This document shows positions 44,162 through 52,292 of a stretch of 52,891 bases of DNA, piece after piece. The position numbers and the translations under genes were made by a program. The stretch comes from Candidatus Aminicenantes bacterium UBA647 (GTDB lineage Bacteria > Acidobacteriota > Aminicenantia > UBA2199). Under the pieces are notes generated by a model, which made no database searches, was not told the DNA's origin, and saw nothing but the letters and a program-made list of their open reading frames with translations. The stretch covers positions 1-52,891 of the forward strand of contig DBOL01000014.1 in NCBI GenBank assembly GCA_002299555.1, in the 5' to 3' direction. Position 1 is the first letter of the stretch. Every line of letters begins with the position of its first letter.

Positions 44162-44179
44162 GTTTTATCTCCTTTATGA

Positions 44180-44208
44180 ATTATAGTTAAAGTTGAAAAT
44201 TTTGTAAA
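44180..44208 (-). promoter_or_regulatory. Candidate sigma-70 promoter of the plsY operon
   Basis: Minus strand: -35 TTTACA (44203-44208), 17-base spacer, perfect -10 TATAAT (44180-44185). The expected transcript starts only about 12 bases before the TTG start of plsY. Confidence 0.55.
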
Positions 44209-44228
44209 GAAAACAAATAGTTAAAAAG

Positions 44229-44257
44229 TTGAATATTTTTATACGTTAAAGTAGAAT
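44229..44257 (+). promoter_or_regulatory. Candidate sigma-70 promoter of the TIGR02265-like gene
   Basis: -35 TTGAAT (44229-44234), 17-base spacer, -10 TAGAAT (44252-44257), 29 bases before the ATG. It sits back to back with the plsY promoter. Confidence 0.5.
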
Positions 44258-44286
44258 ATACTCCCAATAATTGAAAAGGAGGAAAT

Positions 44287-44859
44287 ATGGCGAATAGCAT
44301 GGAAGTAAAAGGTAGTGTGATCGCTTCGATCCCCTCGTTTATTGAAAATAAATTTGGGAAAGAAGGTCTTACAAAATGGCTGGATCATATTTCTATTGAT
44401 GCAAGACAAATATTCTCGGAAAAGATCAAAGAAGATAATTGGTATCCGCTCACAATTTCTCTTACTGAACCAATGGCAAATATTGCACATCTTTTCTACA
44501 ATTGGGATCTGAAGAAAGCATCGTGGGAGCTTGGGAGATATAGTGCGGATTTCAGTATCTCAAACTTGAAAAAAGTTTTTTTTAAAATAGGAAGTACAAC
44601 ATTTTTTCTTAGGAAAGCTGCAGATTTCATGAATGGCTATTATCGTCCGGCTTCCATTACACCGATTAGTGTAGTAGATGGCGAAGGAGTATTTCATATA
44701 ACGAAATTTGATGAGATAGAAAAAACGATTGAGTTCAGGATCGCAGGTTGGATAGAGCGAGTCCTTGAGATTGCAAAAAACAAGAATATATCTGTTGAGG
44801 TAACTCAGTCACTTAAGGATTTTAAGCCATATACCGAATTTTTTGTTACGTGGGAATAG
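44287..44859 (+). CDS. TIGR02265/DUF2378-like protein (heme-NO-binding-like fold?)
   Basis: A 190-aa soluble alpha/beta protein with no signal peptide. The order GSVIASIPSFIENKFGKEGL, then WYPLTISL, then ELGRYSADFSI, KIGSTTFFLRKA and a C-terminal IAGWIERVLEIAKNKNISVE resembles, from memory, the TIGR02265/DUF2378 family. That family is related in pattern to V4R and heme-NO-binding domains and is expanded in myxobacteria and some candidate phyla. No ligand or function is established. It may be a small-molecule sensor without an attached output domain. GGAGG precedes the ATG. It is divergent from plsY and convergent with truA, 8 bases apart. Confidence 0.68.
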   Translation: MANSMEVKGSVIASIPSFIENKFGKEGLTKWLDHISIDARQIFSEKIKEDNWYPLTISLTEPMANIAHLFYNWDLKKASWELGRYSADFSISNLKKVFFKIGSTTFFLRKAADFMNGYYRPASITPISVVDGEGVFHITKFDEIEKTIEFRIAGWIERVLEIAKNKNISVEVTQSLKDFKPYTEFFVTWE

Positions 44860-44867
44860 ATCGGTCG

Positions 44868-45611
44868 TTAGTCGTATTTTACAAATGCCAGAGTGAGGCC
44901 TTCAGGTTTTGCAGTACTTCCTGCGGCTCTTCTGTCTCTGGCTTCAAAGATCTCCGGTATCTTTTTTAAGTCAATTTTTCCGGTTCCAACTTCAATTATT
45001 GTTCCAATCATATTGCGTACCATATATCGGAGAAAACTTTTCCCTTTTATTGTAAATGTGATCTGATCTCCTTTTGATTTCATTTTGAATTCGGTAATAG
45101 TTCTTATCCTGTTCTTGTGAGGGTCATCTGATGTGAACGAGCTGAAATCTTTCTCTCCAATGAATAATTTTGCAGCTTTTTTCATTTTCCTTCTGTTGAG
45201 CTGATAAGAAATGTGGGTGTAGAAACGAGAGTCAAAAGGTGAAGGAACTTCACCATTGAAGATCCTGTAAATATAGGTTTTTGATTTGGCTCCGAATCTT
45301 GAATTGAAAGAAGGATCAGCCAACTCACAATTTGTGATCCGTATATCGTGGGGCAGAAGAGAATTCAAGGCCCTTTGGAGTGACTCCGCATCTATATTCT
45401 GTCCTAAATAAAAATTTGCAGTCAGTCCTGAAGAGTGGACACCTGCATCTGTTCTGCTGCTACCTGTAACGGTAACCATCTGTTTGGATATTATTTTCAG
45501 TGCATTAACAAGTTCTTCCTGAATTGTTCTTATTCCGTGTCCCTGAAATTGCCACCCTTTATATTCAGTTCCATCAAAATGGACGATAACTTTATAATTA
45601 TTTCTTAACAT
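44868..45611 (-). CDS. truA: tRNA pseudouridine(38-40) synthase
   Basis: A 247-aa TruA of normal length. Catalytic Asp55 lies in SSRTDAGVHSSG. YKGWQFQGHGIRTIQEEL is the N-terminal hallmark, and FLRYMVRNMIGTIIEVGTG and AAGSTAKPEGLTL are the C-terminal ones. It converts uridines 38-40 of the tRNA anticodon arm to pseudouridine. No Shine-Dalgarno is seen before the ATG. It lies about 105 bases after rpmB on the same strand and could be co-transcribed with it. Confidence 0.97.
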   Translation of the reverse strand: MLRNNYKVIVHFDGTEYKGWQFQGHGIRTIQEELVNALKIISKQMVTVTGSSRTDAGVHSSGLTANFYLGQNIDAESLQRALNSLLPHDIRITNCELADPSFNSRFGAKSKTYIYRIFNGEVPSPFDSRFYTHISYQLNRRKMKKAAKLFIGEKDFSSFTSDDPHKNRIRTITEFKMKSKGDQITFTIKGKSFLRYMVRNMIGTIIEVGTGKIDLKKIPEIFEARDRRAAGSTAKPEGLTLAFVKYD

Positions 45612-45716
45612 TGAAATTTATTGGAAGATAGGGTTTTTATGATTAGTATTCCTAACCAATATTTTTTAAGAGAAAAATCCCCGTAAAACTCTGAAAATGA
45701 TCCAGGTTGATATTTT

Positions 45717-45899
45717 TTATTTAACCTTTCCGGAACGTATACAGGAAGTGCAAACCCTCAGGCTCTTTTTCTCTCCATCAACTGTAACTTTAACTTTCTG
45801 AAGGTTAGGGAGCCATCTCCTCTTGGTCAATTTGTGAGAATGACTGACGTTATTTCCGGTTATAGGTTTTTTTCCACATATTTCACATACTTTTGCCAC
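45717..45899 (-). CDS. rpmB: 50S ribosomal protein L28
   Basis: A 60-aa protein starting at GTG, 8 bases after AAGGAGG; a longer ATG frame from 45959 is not credible because its start lies in the -35 box of the promoter. It has KVCEICGKKPITGNNVSHSH and a zinc-binding set Cys5, Cys8, Cys50, Cys53, so it is the zinc (C+) form. It is part of the large ribosomal subunit. The gene stands alone without rpmG. Confidence 0.96.
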   Translation of the reverse strand: MAKVCEICGKKPITGNNVSHSHKLTKRRWLPNLQKVKVTVDGEKKSLRVCTSCIRSGKVK

Positions 45900-45930
45900 T
45901 TTGAATTCCTCCTTAAAGAAAGTATAAGAG

Positions 45931-45959
45931 ATTCTACTAAATTTTGACCAGAAAATCAA
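45931..45959 (-). promoter_or_regulatory. Candidate sigma-70 promoter of rpmB
   Basis: Minus strand: -35 TTGATT (45954-45959), 17-base spacer, -10 TAGAAT (45931-45936), 31 bases before the GTG start. Confidence 0.5.
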
Positions 45960-45981
45960 TTCATTAAGTAAGACTATTACC

Positions 45982-46010
45982 TTTACTTTAGCAAAATGTG
46001 ATCTTATAAT
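45982..46010 (+). promoter_or_regulatory. Candidate sigma-70 promoter of the SLC13 transporter gene
   Basis: -35 TTTACT (45982-45987), 17-base spacer, perfect -10 TATAAT (46005-46010), 29 bases before the ATG. It is divergent from the rpmB promoter. Confidence 0.55.
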
Positions 46011-46039
46011 GTGAAACTGAAGTTTAAGGTGAACAAAAA

Positions 46040-47812
46040 ATGGACTTTACATTTATTTATACTTCTCTGATCTTGATAGCATTAACCACAATACTTGTGC
46101 TTGAAATGATCGAGGTTGATATTGCAATATTTTCAGCCCTTATTCTGCTTGTCATCGGAGGTGTTATAGATGTAAAAGAAGCTTTTTCCGGTTTTTCCAA
46201 CCATGGAATGTTAACAGTTGCATTTCTGTTTGTTGTTGCCGGAGCTCTTCAGAAAACTGCAGCAATAGATCAGATCGGACACGCTGTACTTGGAAAGGGG
46301 AACAATATTACCAGAACTTTATTAAGATTTCTTCCGGGAGTTGCTTCAATTTCAGCTTTCTTCAATAATACACCGATAGTGGCTATTTTTATCCCAACTA
46401 TTATCGGGTGGGCGAAGAAGAGGAATATCTCTCCTTCAAAATTACTGATACCACTGTCATATGCTGCAATAATGGGAGGGTTATGCACTCTTATCGGAAC
46501 AAGTACTAATCTGGTAGTGCATGGCCTGATGCTTGAAAATGGGATGGATGGTTTCTCTTTTTTTGAAATTTCCAAAGTCGGTGTTCCTATGGCTGTAATC
46601 GGAATTTTACTTATATCATTTTTCGGACACCGATTACTTCCGGACAGGAAAGAACTTATTGCAGAGCTTGGAGATAAAACAAGGGAATTTGTTGCTGAGA
46701 TGAAAGTTGGAAACAATTTTGAAAAGCAGGGATATTCGATTGAGGATGCAGGGTTAAGACATCTAAAAGGACTGTTCTTGTTTCAGATAGAGAGAGACAA
46801 AAAGCTTCTCACTTCGGTTTCTCCTGATGAAAAGATCCTGTTAAATGACAGATTGTTTTTTGTTGGCCTTCCTGAGACGATAATGGATCTCAGAAAGATA
46901 AAAGGCCTGACTCTTTTAAAAGACATAGCTTTTGATCCTTCAAATTATGATTCTGAGGAGGTCTCAACATTTGAAGTAGTTATATCTTCCAACTCTCCTC
47001 TTGTAGGAAAATGTGTCAGAGAGAGCAAATTCAGAACATATTATGATGCAGTTATAATCGCCATACACAGAAGTGGTGACAGGATTAAGGAAAAGATAGG
47101 AAACATTGTGTTGAAGCCCGGGGATACTCTGATGATACTTGCCAACAGGGATTTTATAGATCTCTGGTATAACAAAAAGGATTTTTTCCTTGTCTCAAGG
47201 TCAGCATATGTGGAATCTAAGCCCAAGATATATAGTTATCTGTCTTTAGTAGTACTTATCCTTATGATACTTATGATGGCGCTTCAGGTTGTCCCTGTTC
47301 TTCTGGCTGTTAGTGCTGCTTCAATAATACTTATACTTTCAGGGACTATATCACCCTATTCTGCAAGGAACTCTATCGACTGGAAAGTGATACTTGTAAT
47401 TGCTTCGGCTTTTGGTATAGCAAAAGGGATGCTTAACTCAGGAGTTGCTTCATTTCTTGCTGATAAGCTTATTCTGTTATCAGACTCCCTGGGTCCGATA
47501 GGGATTATTGCAGTAATATATTTTACAACAAGTTTTTATACTGAGATCATAACTAACAATGCAGCAGCAGCTCTGATCGTTCCCGTTGCAATATCAGTTT
47601 CAGGAATTACAGGGACGGACCCTGTTCCTCTTATGATCGCAGTTGCAATTGCTGCGTCTGCAAGTTTTGCAACCCCGATCGGATATCAGACAAATCTTAT
47701 GGTCTATGGGCCGGGTGGATATAAATTCAGGGATTTCCTTAAGATCGGTATTCCCATGAACCTTATAATGGGTGTGATAGCTGTACTGCTTATATATTTT
47801 ATTTACTATTAA
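46040..47812 (+). CDS. SLC13/DASS-family transporter with two RCK_C (TrkA-C) domains
   Basis: A 590-aa membrane protein. Both halves carry the SNT-type Na+/substrate motif: FNNTPIVAIFIP and IGTSTNLVVHG in the first, TNNAAAALIVP and ATPIGYQTNLMVYG in the second. Between them, about residues 205-390, lie two cytoplasmic RCK_C-like domains (one ending PGDTLMILANRDFIDLW) that usually sense a ligand. Members carry dicarboxylates, citrate or sulfate with Na+; the fumarase in this window makes a dicarboxylate plausible but not shown. An AAGGTGA Shine-Dalgarno and a good promoter lie upstream. Confidence 0.9.
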   Translation: MDFTFIYTSLILIALTTILVLEMIEVDIAIFSALILLVIGGVIDVKEAFSGFSNHGMLTVAFLFVVAGALQKTAAIDQIGHAVLGKGNNITRTLLRFLPGVASISAFFNNTPIVAIFIPTIIGWAKKRNISPSKLLIPLSYAAIMGGLCTLIGTSTNLVVHGLMLENGMDGFSFFEISKVGVPMAVIGILLISFFGHRLLPDRKELIAELGDKTREFVAEMKVGNNFEKQGYSIEDAGLRHLKGLFLFQIERDKKLLTSVSPDEKILLNDRLFFVGLPETIMDLRKIKGLTLLKDIAFDPSNYDSEEVSTFEVVISSNSPLVGKCVRESKFRTYYDAVIIAIHRSGDRIKEKIGNIVLKPGDTLMILANRDFIDLWYNKKDFFLVSRSAYVESKPKIYSYLSLVVLILMILMMALQVVPVLLAVSAASIILILSGTISPYSARNSIDWKVILVIASAFGIAKGMLNSGVASFLADKLILLSDSLGPIGIIAVIYFTTSFYTEIITNNAAAALIVPVAISVSGITGTDPVPLMIAVAIAASASFATPIGYQTNLMVYGPGGYKFRDFLKIGIPMNLIMGVIAVLLIYFIYY

Positions 47813-47876
47813 AGTTTGTACTGTTCCCTATGTTTTGATTTTGTCTACAAAATAGAGAACCGTCCCAAAACAATGT

Positions 47877-47905
47877 TTTACTTTTTAAATGTATTTACTT
47901 ATACT
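47877..47905 (+). promoter_or_regulatory. Candidate sigma-70 promoter of the second C69 gene
   Basis: -35 TTTACT (47877-47882), 17-base spacer, -10 TATACT (47900-47905), 20 bases before the ATG. Confidence 0.5.
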
Positions 47906-47925
47906 CATTTTTTACAGGAGAAGAT

Positions 47926-49560
47926 ATGATCAAAAAGATATTTATATTATTTGTTCTGACTATTGTTATGGCGTTCTATGCGATCCCGGAGCAACCCTGG
48001 GAAGAAGAGGGGACTGACAGTTGTACAAGTATCATGGTGGGAAAGCTTGCGACCACTGATGGATCGGTGATAACTTCACACACTTGTGATGCAAATTACA
48101 GGACCTGGTTTGATATTGTTCCTGCAAAAAAATTCAAGAAAAAAGAAAAGACTAATATATATAAGGGGAGAATGCACACCGGATATGTAAGTGATTCCAC
48201 CGGGATTGAAATTCTCGGAGAGATTCCGCAGGTTGAAAACACTTTCCAATTCATTGATACGGCATATCCTGCAATGAATGAATATCAGCTGGGAATGGGG
48301 GAATCCACTTTCGGAGGGAAGAAGGAATTAAAAAGTGATAAAGGGATCTTTCAGATCGAGGAGCTCCAGAGAATTGCTCTTGAGAGATGCAAGACCGCAA
48401 AGGATGCAATAAACTTGATCGGAATGCTCATAAAAAAATATGGATATAATGATTCAGGTGAATGTATAACGATCTCTGATACAAAAGAGGTGTGGCATAT
48501 GGAGATCGTCGGCCCGGGCAAAGATCGTTTTGGTGGAATATGGGCGGCAGTCAGAATCCCGGATGACCATGTCGGTTGCGCTGCAAATATCAGCAGGATA
48601 GGCGAGATAGTCAAGAATGATCCGGATAATTTTTTATATTCAAAGAATATTATAAAAAAGGCGATCAAGCTTAAGCTTTATGATCCAAAAAAGGATGGCA
48701 AATTCAAGTTCTGGAAAGCATTTGGAAACTCCTACACCAAAAAACCATTTTCCATAAGAGAATATTGGGTCTTCAAAAGTCTTGCTCCCTCGCTGGACCT
48801 GAAATTTGATGTTGATGAACTTCCATTTTCAGTAAAACCAGATAAAAAAATATCTTTGGATAATGTGATACAGCTATTTAAATCCACCTATGTAGGGACT
48901 GAATATGATATGACAAAAAACCTCAAGATCGAACAGAATAAAAAGGATAAGGATGGCAAAGTAATAAAGGATGAAGAGGGAAAGGAAGAGAAAGAGATCG
49001 TTAAAAGTATTATTGCCACTCCATGGATGTCAAGAGATCTCAGGAAGCTTTTCAATACTTTGAAAAAAGATGTTGTTAAAAGGCACCGTCCAATAGCAGT
49101 CGAATATTGTGCATACCATACAGTTATCCAGTCCAGAGGATGGCTTCCTGACCCGATTGGCGGTGTAATGTGGATCGGGTTTGAAAATCCTGCAATGACA
49201 CCGAAATTCCCTGTCCATGCGGGTGTTACTGAGTTGATCTCTGATCTTAAAGTAGGTTCACAGCAAAAATTTTCTTTTGATTCTGCAGCTTGGTCATTCA
49301 GACGCGCAAGTAAACTTGCACAGGGTCGATGGGATAAAGCCGGGAAGATCGTAAATGAAACTCTAAAATATTATGAAGATAAAATATACAGGGAAACAGA
49401 AGAAGTTGAGAAAAAAGCACTTGAACTGGTTGAGAAGGACCTTGAGAAAGCAAAAAAACTGCTGACAAGTTTTTCAGCAGATACAGCCAGACTTCTTACA
49501 AAAAAATATCTGGAACTCGGTAATGATTTCTGGCTCTATTACCGTTTCAGGATGAGGTGA
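47926..49560 (+). CDS. Exported peptidase family C69 dipeptidase, second paralogue
   Basis: A 544-aa C69 Ntn-hydrolase and paralogue of the gene at 14.2 kb. A signal peptide covers about residues 1-20. A short acidic spacer (EQPWEEEGTDS) precedes the nucleophile Cys33 in CTSIMVGKLATTDGS, so a brief propeptide must be removed to free it. MNEYQLGMGESTFGG, MEIVGPGKDRFGGIW and CAANISRI match the first copy. It differs by a Lys/Glu-rich insertion (about 330-355) absent from the first copy. It would cleave dipeptides outside the cytoplasm. The stop codon abuts the end of the convergent C1 peptidase gene with no base between. Confidence 0.93.
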   Translation: MIKKIFILFVLTIVMAFYAIPEQPWEEEGTDSCTSIMVGKLATTDGSVITSHTCDANYRTWFDIVPAKKFKKKEKTNIYKGRMHTGYVSDSTGIEILGEIPQVENTFQFIDTAYPAMNEYQLGMGESTFGGKKELKSDKGIFQIEELQRIALERCKTAKDAINLIGMLIKKYGYNDSGECITISDTKEVWHMEIVGPGKDRFGGIWAAVRIPDDHVGCAANISRIGEIVKNDPDNFLYSKNIIKKAIKLKLYDPKKDGKFKFWKAFGNSYTKKPFSIREYWVFKSLAPSLDLKFDVDELPFSVKPDKKISLDNVIQLFKSTYVGTEYDMTKNLKIEQNKKDKDGKVIKDEEGKEEKEIVKSIIATPWMSRDLRKLFNTLKKDVVKRHRPIAVEYCAYHTVIQSRGWLPDPIGGVMWIGFENPAMTPKFPVHAGVTELISDLKVGSQQKFSFDSAAWSFRRASKLAQGRWDKAGKIVNETLKYYEDKIYRETEEVEKKALELVEKDLEKAKKLLTSFSADTARLLTKKYLELGNDFWLYYRFRMR

Positions 49561-50730
49561 TTATTTAATCCCGAGTTTGCTCTTCATTTCATCTGTCAGA
49601 GAATTTTTATTTACCATTAGACAGATAGTTCTCAGTTTAAAATATTCTTCTGAAATATAGTGAAACCCTTTATATTTCCTGTCTACTCCCCATGAATTTT
49701 TCATTAAGAAAAACTTTTTATTATTCTGATCGACGGCAGTTCCAACAATATGCATTAAATGATCATCGGTAGTTGTCCAATTATTGAAAGCTTCCTGTCT
49801 CATTTCCTGAGTAATGTTTTTTTCTTTAACAGGTTTTAATATTTTTTCTTTCTGTTCTTTTTTTGTCCACTTTTCCCAATCTTTTTCAGGAACAAGTGCA
49901 ACATCCATTTTATCTTTGGAAAAAAACTTGTCGCTCATATCAGCATCCCAGCCGAAAGTATATCCGTTCTTAATTGAGATGGATGCAATATCCAATAATT
50001 CATTCATCGGAACATTATAGTAATTGCGGTCATAGCTCCAATTGTCAGGTATTTCAAGACGGAATTTTTTATAGAATGGATGATGGGTGTATGAGGTTAT
50101 TTCAATATAATCATCCATATTGATCTGAAGAGATGTGAGGAAAGTTCCGGGTGTATAAGTTTTATCTTTGTATAAGAATTCCACAGGGTGCTTCCCGAGA
50201 TAAATATCAAGAATGGCCTGAAAAGCATCCATCCAGACCGGTGTAAGTTTTTTCCCTTTCCGTTTTATAACACCATCCAGAAAACCCCTGAGAATTGTTG
50301 CCAATTCACCATGATTATGCCTGAATTGTCCCTTCAGTTTTCCGGAAAAAATATTTTCCGGAACAATCCCATATTTCCGGATCTGATCAATAACATCATG
50401 AAACTGACCTCCTGAACTAAAATTTGCATCCCCGTGCATATGAACAAACCGGGTTGCCTTGTCAGTATACGCATGCCTGGCTATAAACATTTCTGAAAGG
50501 TCTACTTCACCACCACCTGCTCTTAATATCTCTGATTCAAGAAATGAGTGTGCCGAAAAAACCCAGCAAGTTCCTGTACTCCCCTGACTTTTTACTTTAG
50601 TTGCAGGAAGTTTTTGAATGATCTTGAATTTGTAGGCATCTTTCTCTTTCTTTTTTGATTCTGTAAATGATGTTGTCACAGTAAATATAAGAATAAATAT
50701 AATTATTTTTGTTAAAGTAGAATATTTCAT
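49561..50730 (-). CDS. Exported bleomycin-hydrolase-like cysteine peptidase (C1B)
   Basis: A 389-aa papain-fold enzyme of the bleomycin hydrolase/PepC branch. Gln49 (KSQGSTGTCW) and Cys55 form the oxyanion hole and nucleophile. DDHLMHIVGTAVD holds the catalytic His and LMKNSWG the catalytic Asn. PepC-type enzymes are normally about 440 aa and cytoplasmic; this one is shorter and has a signal peptide (1-22), so it should act in the periplasm or outside, as an aminopeptidase or endopeptidase. AAGGTGAT supports the start. It follows the PLP decarboxylase gene by 49 bases on the same strand. Confidence 0.9.
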   Translation of the reverse strand: MKYSTLTKIIIFILIFTVTTSFTESKKKEKDAYKFKIIQKLPATKVKSQGSTGTCWVFSAHSFLESEILRAGGGEVDLSEMFIARHAYTDKATRFVHMHGDANFSSGGQFHDVIDQIRKYGIVPENIFSGKLKGQFRHNHGELATILRGFLDGVIKRKGKKLTPVWMDAFQAILDIYLGKHPVEFLYKDKTYTPGTFLTSLQINMDDYIEITSYTHHPFYKKFRLEIPDNWSYDRNYYNVPMNELLDIASISIKNGYTFGWDADMSDKFFSKDKMDVALVPEKDWEKWTKKEQKEKILKPVKEKNITQEMRQEAFNNWTTTDDHLMHIVGTAVDQNNKKFFLMKNSWGVDRKYKGFHYISEEYFKLRTICLMVNKNSLTDEMKSKLGIK

Positions 50731-50779
50731 GATATCACCTTCCTGATTTGATAATATAACATTTTTAAATTAAATGGAA

Positions 50780-52201
50780 TCACTGAGAGTAATTTCCTGC
50801 TGTATCCTTAATAAGTTCCCAGGCTGAGTTAATATGCCTTTTTTCCTGATAAGTCTGACCGATAACAAATCTTAATGTAAACTTTCCATTTAGTTTTGTA
50901 TGGGTAAGATAGAGCTTTCCTGTTCCATTCAGTTTTTCCATTAGTGAATTGTTTATCTTGTTTATCTCTTCCATATTGTCAGTACCGGGAGGGAGAAATC
51001 TGAAGCAAATTGTAGCAAACGGGACTGGAGCAAGTGTTTCAAAATTTTCTTCTGAATTTATTGTGGAGCACAACTCCTTTGCCCATTGAGTGTGGGACCT
51101 TACCTTGCTTTTCAATCCCTCTGTCCCAAATGATCTCAGGACGAACCACAATTTCAATGCCCTGAATCTTCTTCCAAGGGCAACCCCCCAATCCCTGTAA
51201 TTATTAACTCTGTCACCTTCTGCTGTTCTTAAATATTCCGGAAGAATAGAAAAAGTGTTTATTAATGCTTCCTGATCTTTTACGTAATATGCGGAGCAGT
51301 CAAAATTTGTGAACATCCACTTGTGAGGGTTAAATACAAAAGTATCTGCATAACTGATCCCTTTTAGATAATGTTCATTCTCTTCAAGCATTAAAGCAGT
51401 CCCTGCATATGCCGCATCAATGTGGTACCAGATATCATATTTTTTACATATCTTTCCGATCTCATTTAAGGGGTCCACTGCTGTTGAGCCTGTTGTTCCC
51501 AGAGCCGCTATAACAGTGAGAGGTTTAAATCCATCCTTTATATCTTTTTTTATTAATTCTTCCAGCTCTTCTGATAACAATGCAAAATTATCATCAACCC
51601 CGACCTTGATAAGATTTTCACTCCCTATCCCTGATATCCTGACAGCTTTGTCGATCGATGAGTGGGCTTCAGAAGAACAATACACCCTGAACTTCATATC
51701 GTTACTAATACCCTTATCGTTCACATTAAATCCCGAATATTTTTCTCTGGCTGTCAGTATTGAACATAAAGTAGCGGTTGATGCAGTATCCTGGATCACC
51801 CCGGTGAATCCATCCGGGAGGTTGATCAGGTCCGCTACCCACTTCATCATCATCTCTTCAAGTTCAGTTGCAGCCGGAGAGGTCTGCCAGCTCATGCATT
51901 GAGCACCGATCGCTGATGTTATCATCTCCGCAAGGACTGAGGGTGAACTGTTGTTTGCATTAAAATATGCGAAGAAACTGGGGCTCTGCCAATGGGTTAT
52001 TCCAGGCATTATGATCTTATCAAGATCTTCAATCAGCCTTCTGTAATCCTCGGGTTTTTCAGGTGCTTTGTCAGGGAGTTGTTCATATATTTCCCCAGGA
52101 TTCATCTGTGACTTAACGGGGAACTTTTCAATATTCTCAAAATAATCTGCAATCCAGTCAACCGTTTCATGTGCATTTTTTCTAAATTCATCAACATCCA
52201 T
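50780..52201 (-). CDS. PLP-dependent aromatic-L-amino-acid decarboxylase-like enzyme (group II)
   Basis: A 473-aa group II decarboxylase of normal length. The cofactor lysine is Lys294 (NPHKWMFTNFDCS). Asp262 (HIDAAYAG) contacts the PLP nitrogen and His180 (SSEAHSSIDKA) stacks on the ring. GITHWQSPSFFAYFNANNS near the N-terminus is typical of aromatic amino acid (DOPA/Trp/Phe) decarboxylases. It would release CO2 from an aromatic amino acid to give an amine such as tryptamine, tyramine or phenethylamine; the exact substrate is not decidable. GGAGGAAT precedes the ATG. No amine antiporter is adjacent. Confidence 0.93.
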   Translation of the reverse strand: MDVDEFRKNAHETVDWIADYFENIEKFPVKSQMNPGEIYEQLPDKAPEKPEDYRRLIEDLDKIIMPGITHWQSPSFFAYFNANNSSPSVLAEMITSAIGAQCMSWQTSPAATELEEMMMKWVADLINLPDGFTGVIQDTASTATLCSILTAREKYSGFNVNDKGISNDMKFRVYCSSEAHSSIDKAVRISGIGSENLIKVGVDDNFALLSEELEELIKKDIKDGFKPLTVIAALGTTGSTAVDPLNEIGKICKKYDIWYHIDAAYAGTALMLEENEHYLKGISYADTFVFNPHKWMFTNFDCSAYYVKDQEALINTFSILPEYLRTAEGDRVNNYRDWGVALGRRFRALKLWFVLRSFGTEGLKSKVRSHTQWAKELCSTINSEENFETLAPVPFATICFRFLPPGTDNMEEINKINNSLMEKLNGTGKLYLTHTKLNGKFTLRFVIGQTYQEKRHINSAWELIKDTAGNYSQ

Positions 52202-52292
52202 AATATTATTCCTCCATGATTATACTGATATTATAGAGAAGTTGATAAACTTGTTCTACCGGCGGAGAAATAAATATTTAATTTATAAAGAT

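Noticed and set aside
45900..45959. 80-aa version of ribosomal protein L28
   Set aside because: L28 is about 60 aa; the GTG at 45899 follows AAGGAGG and the longer start lies in the promoter.
46270..46716. 148-aa open frame antisense to the SLC13 gene
   Set aside because: Mirrors the codons of transmembrane segments; no start signal and no recognisable domain.
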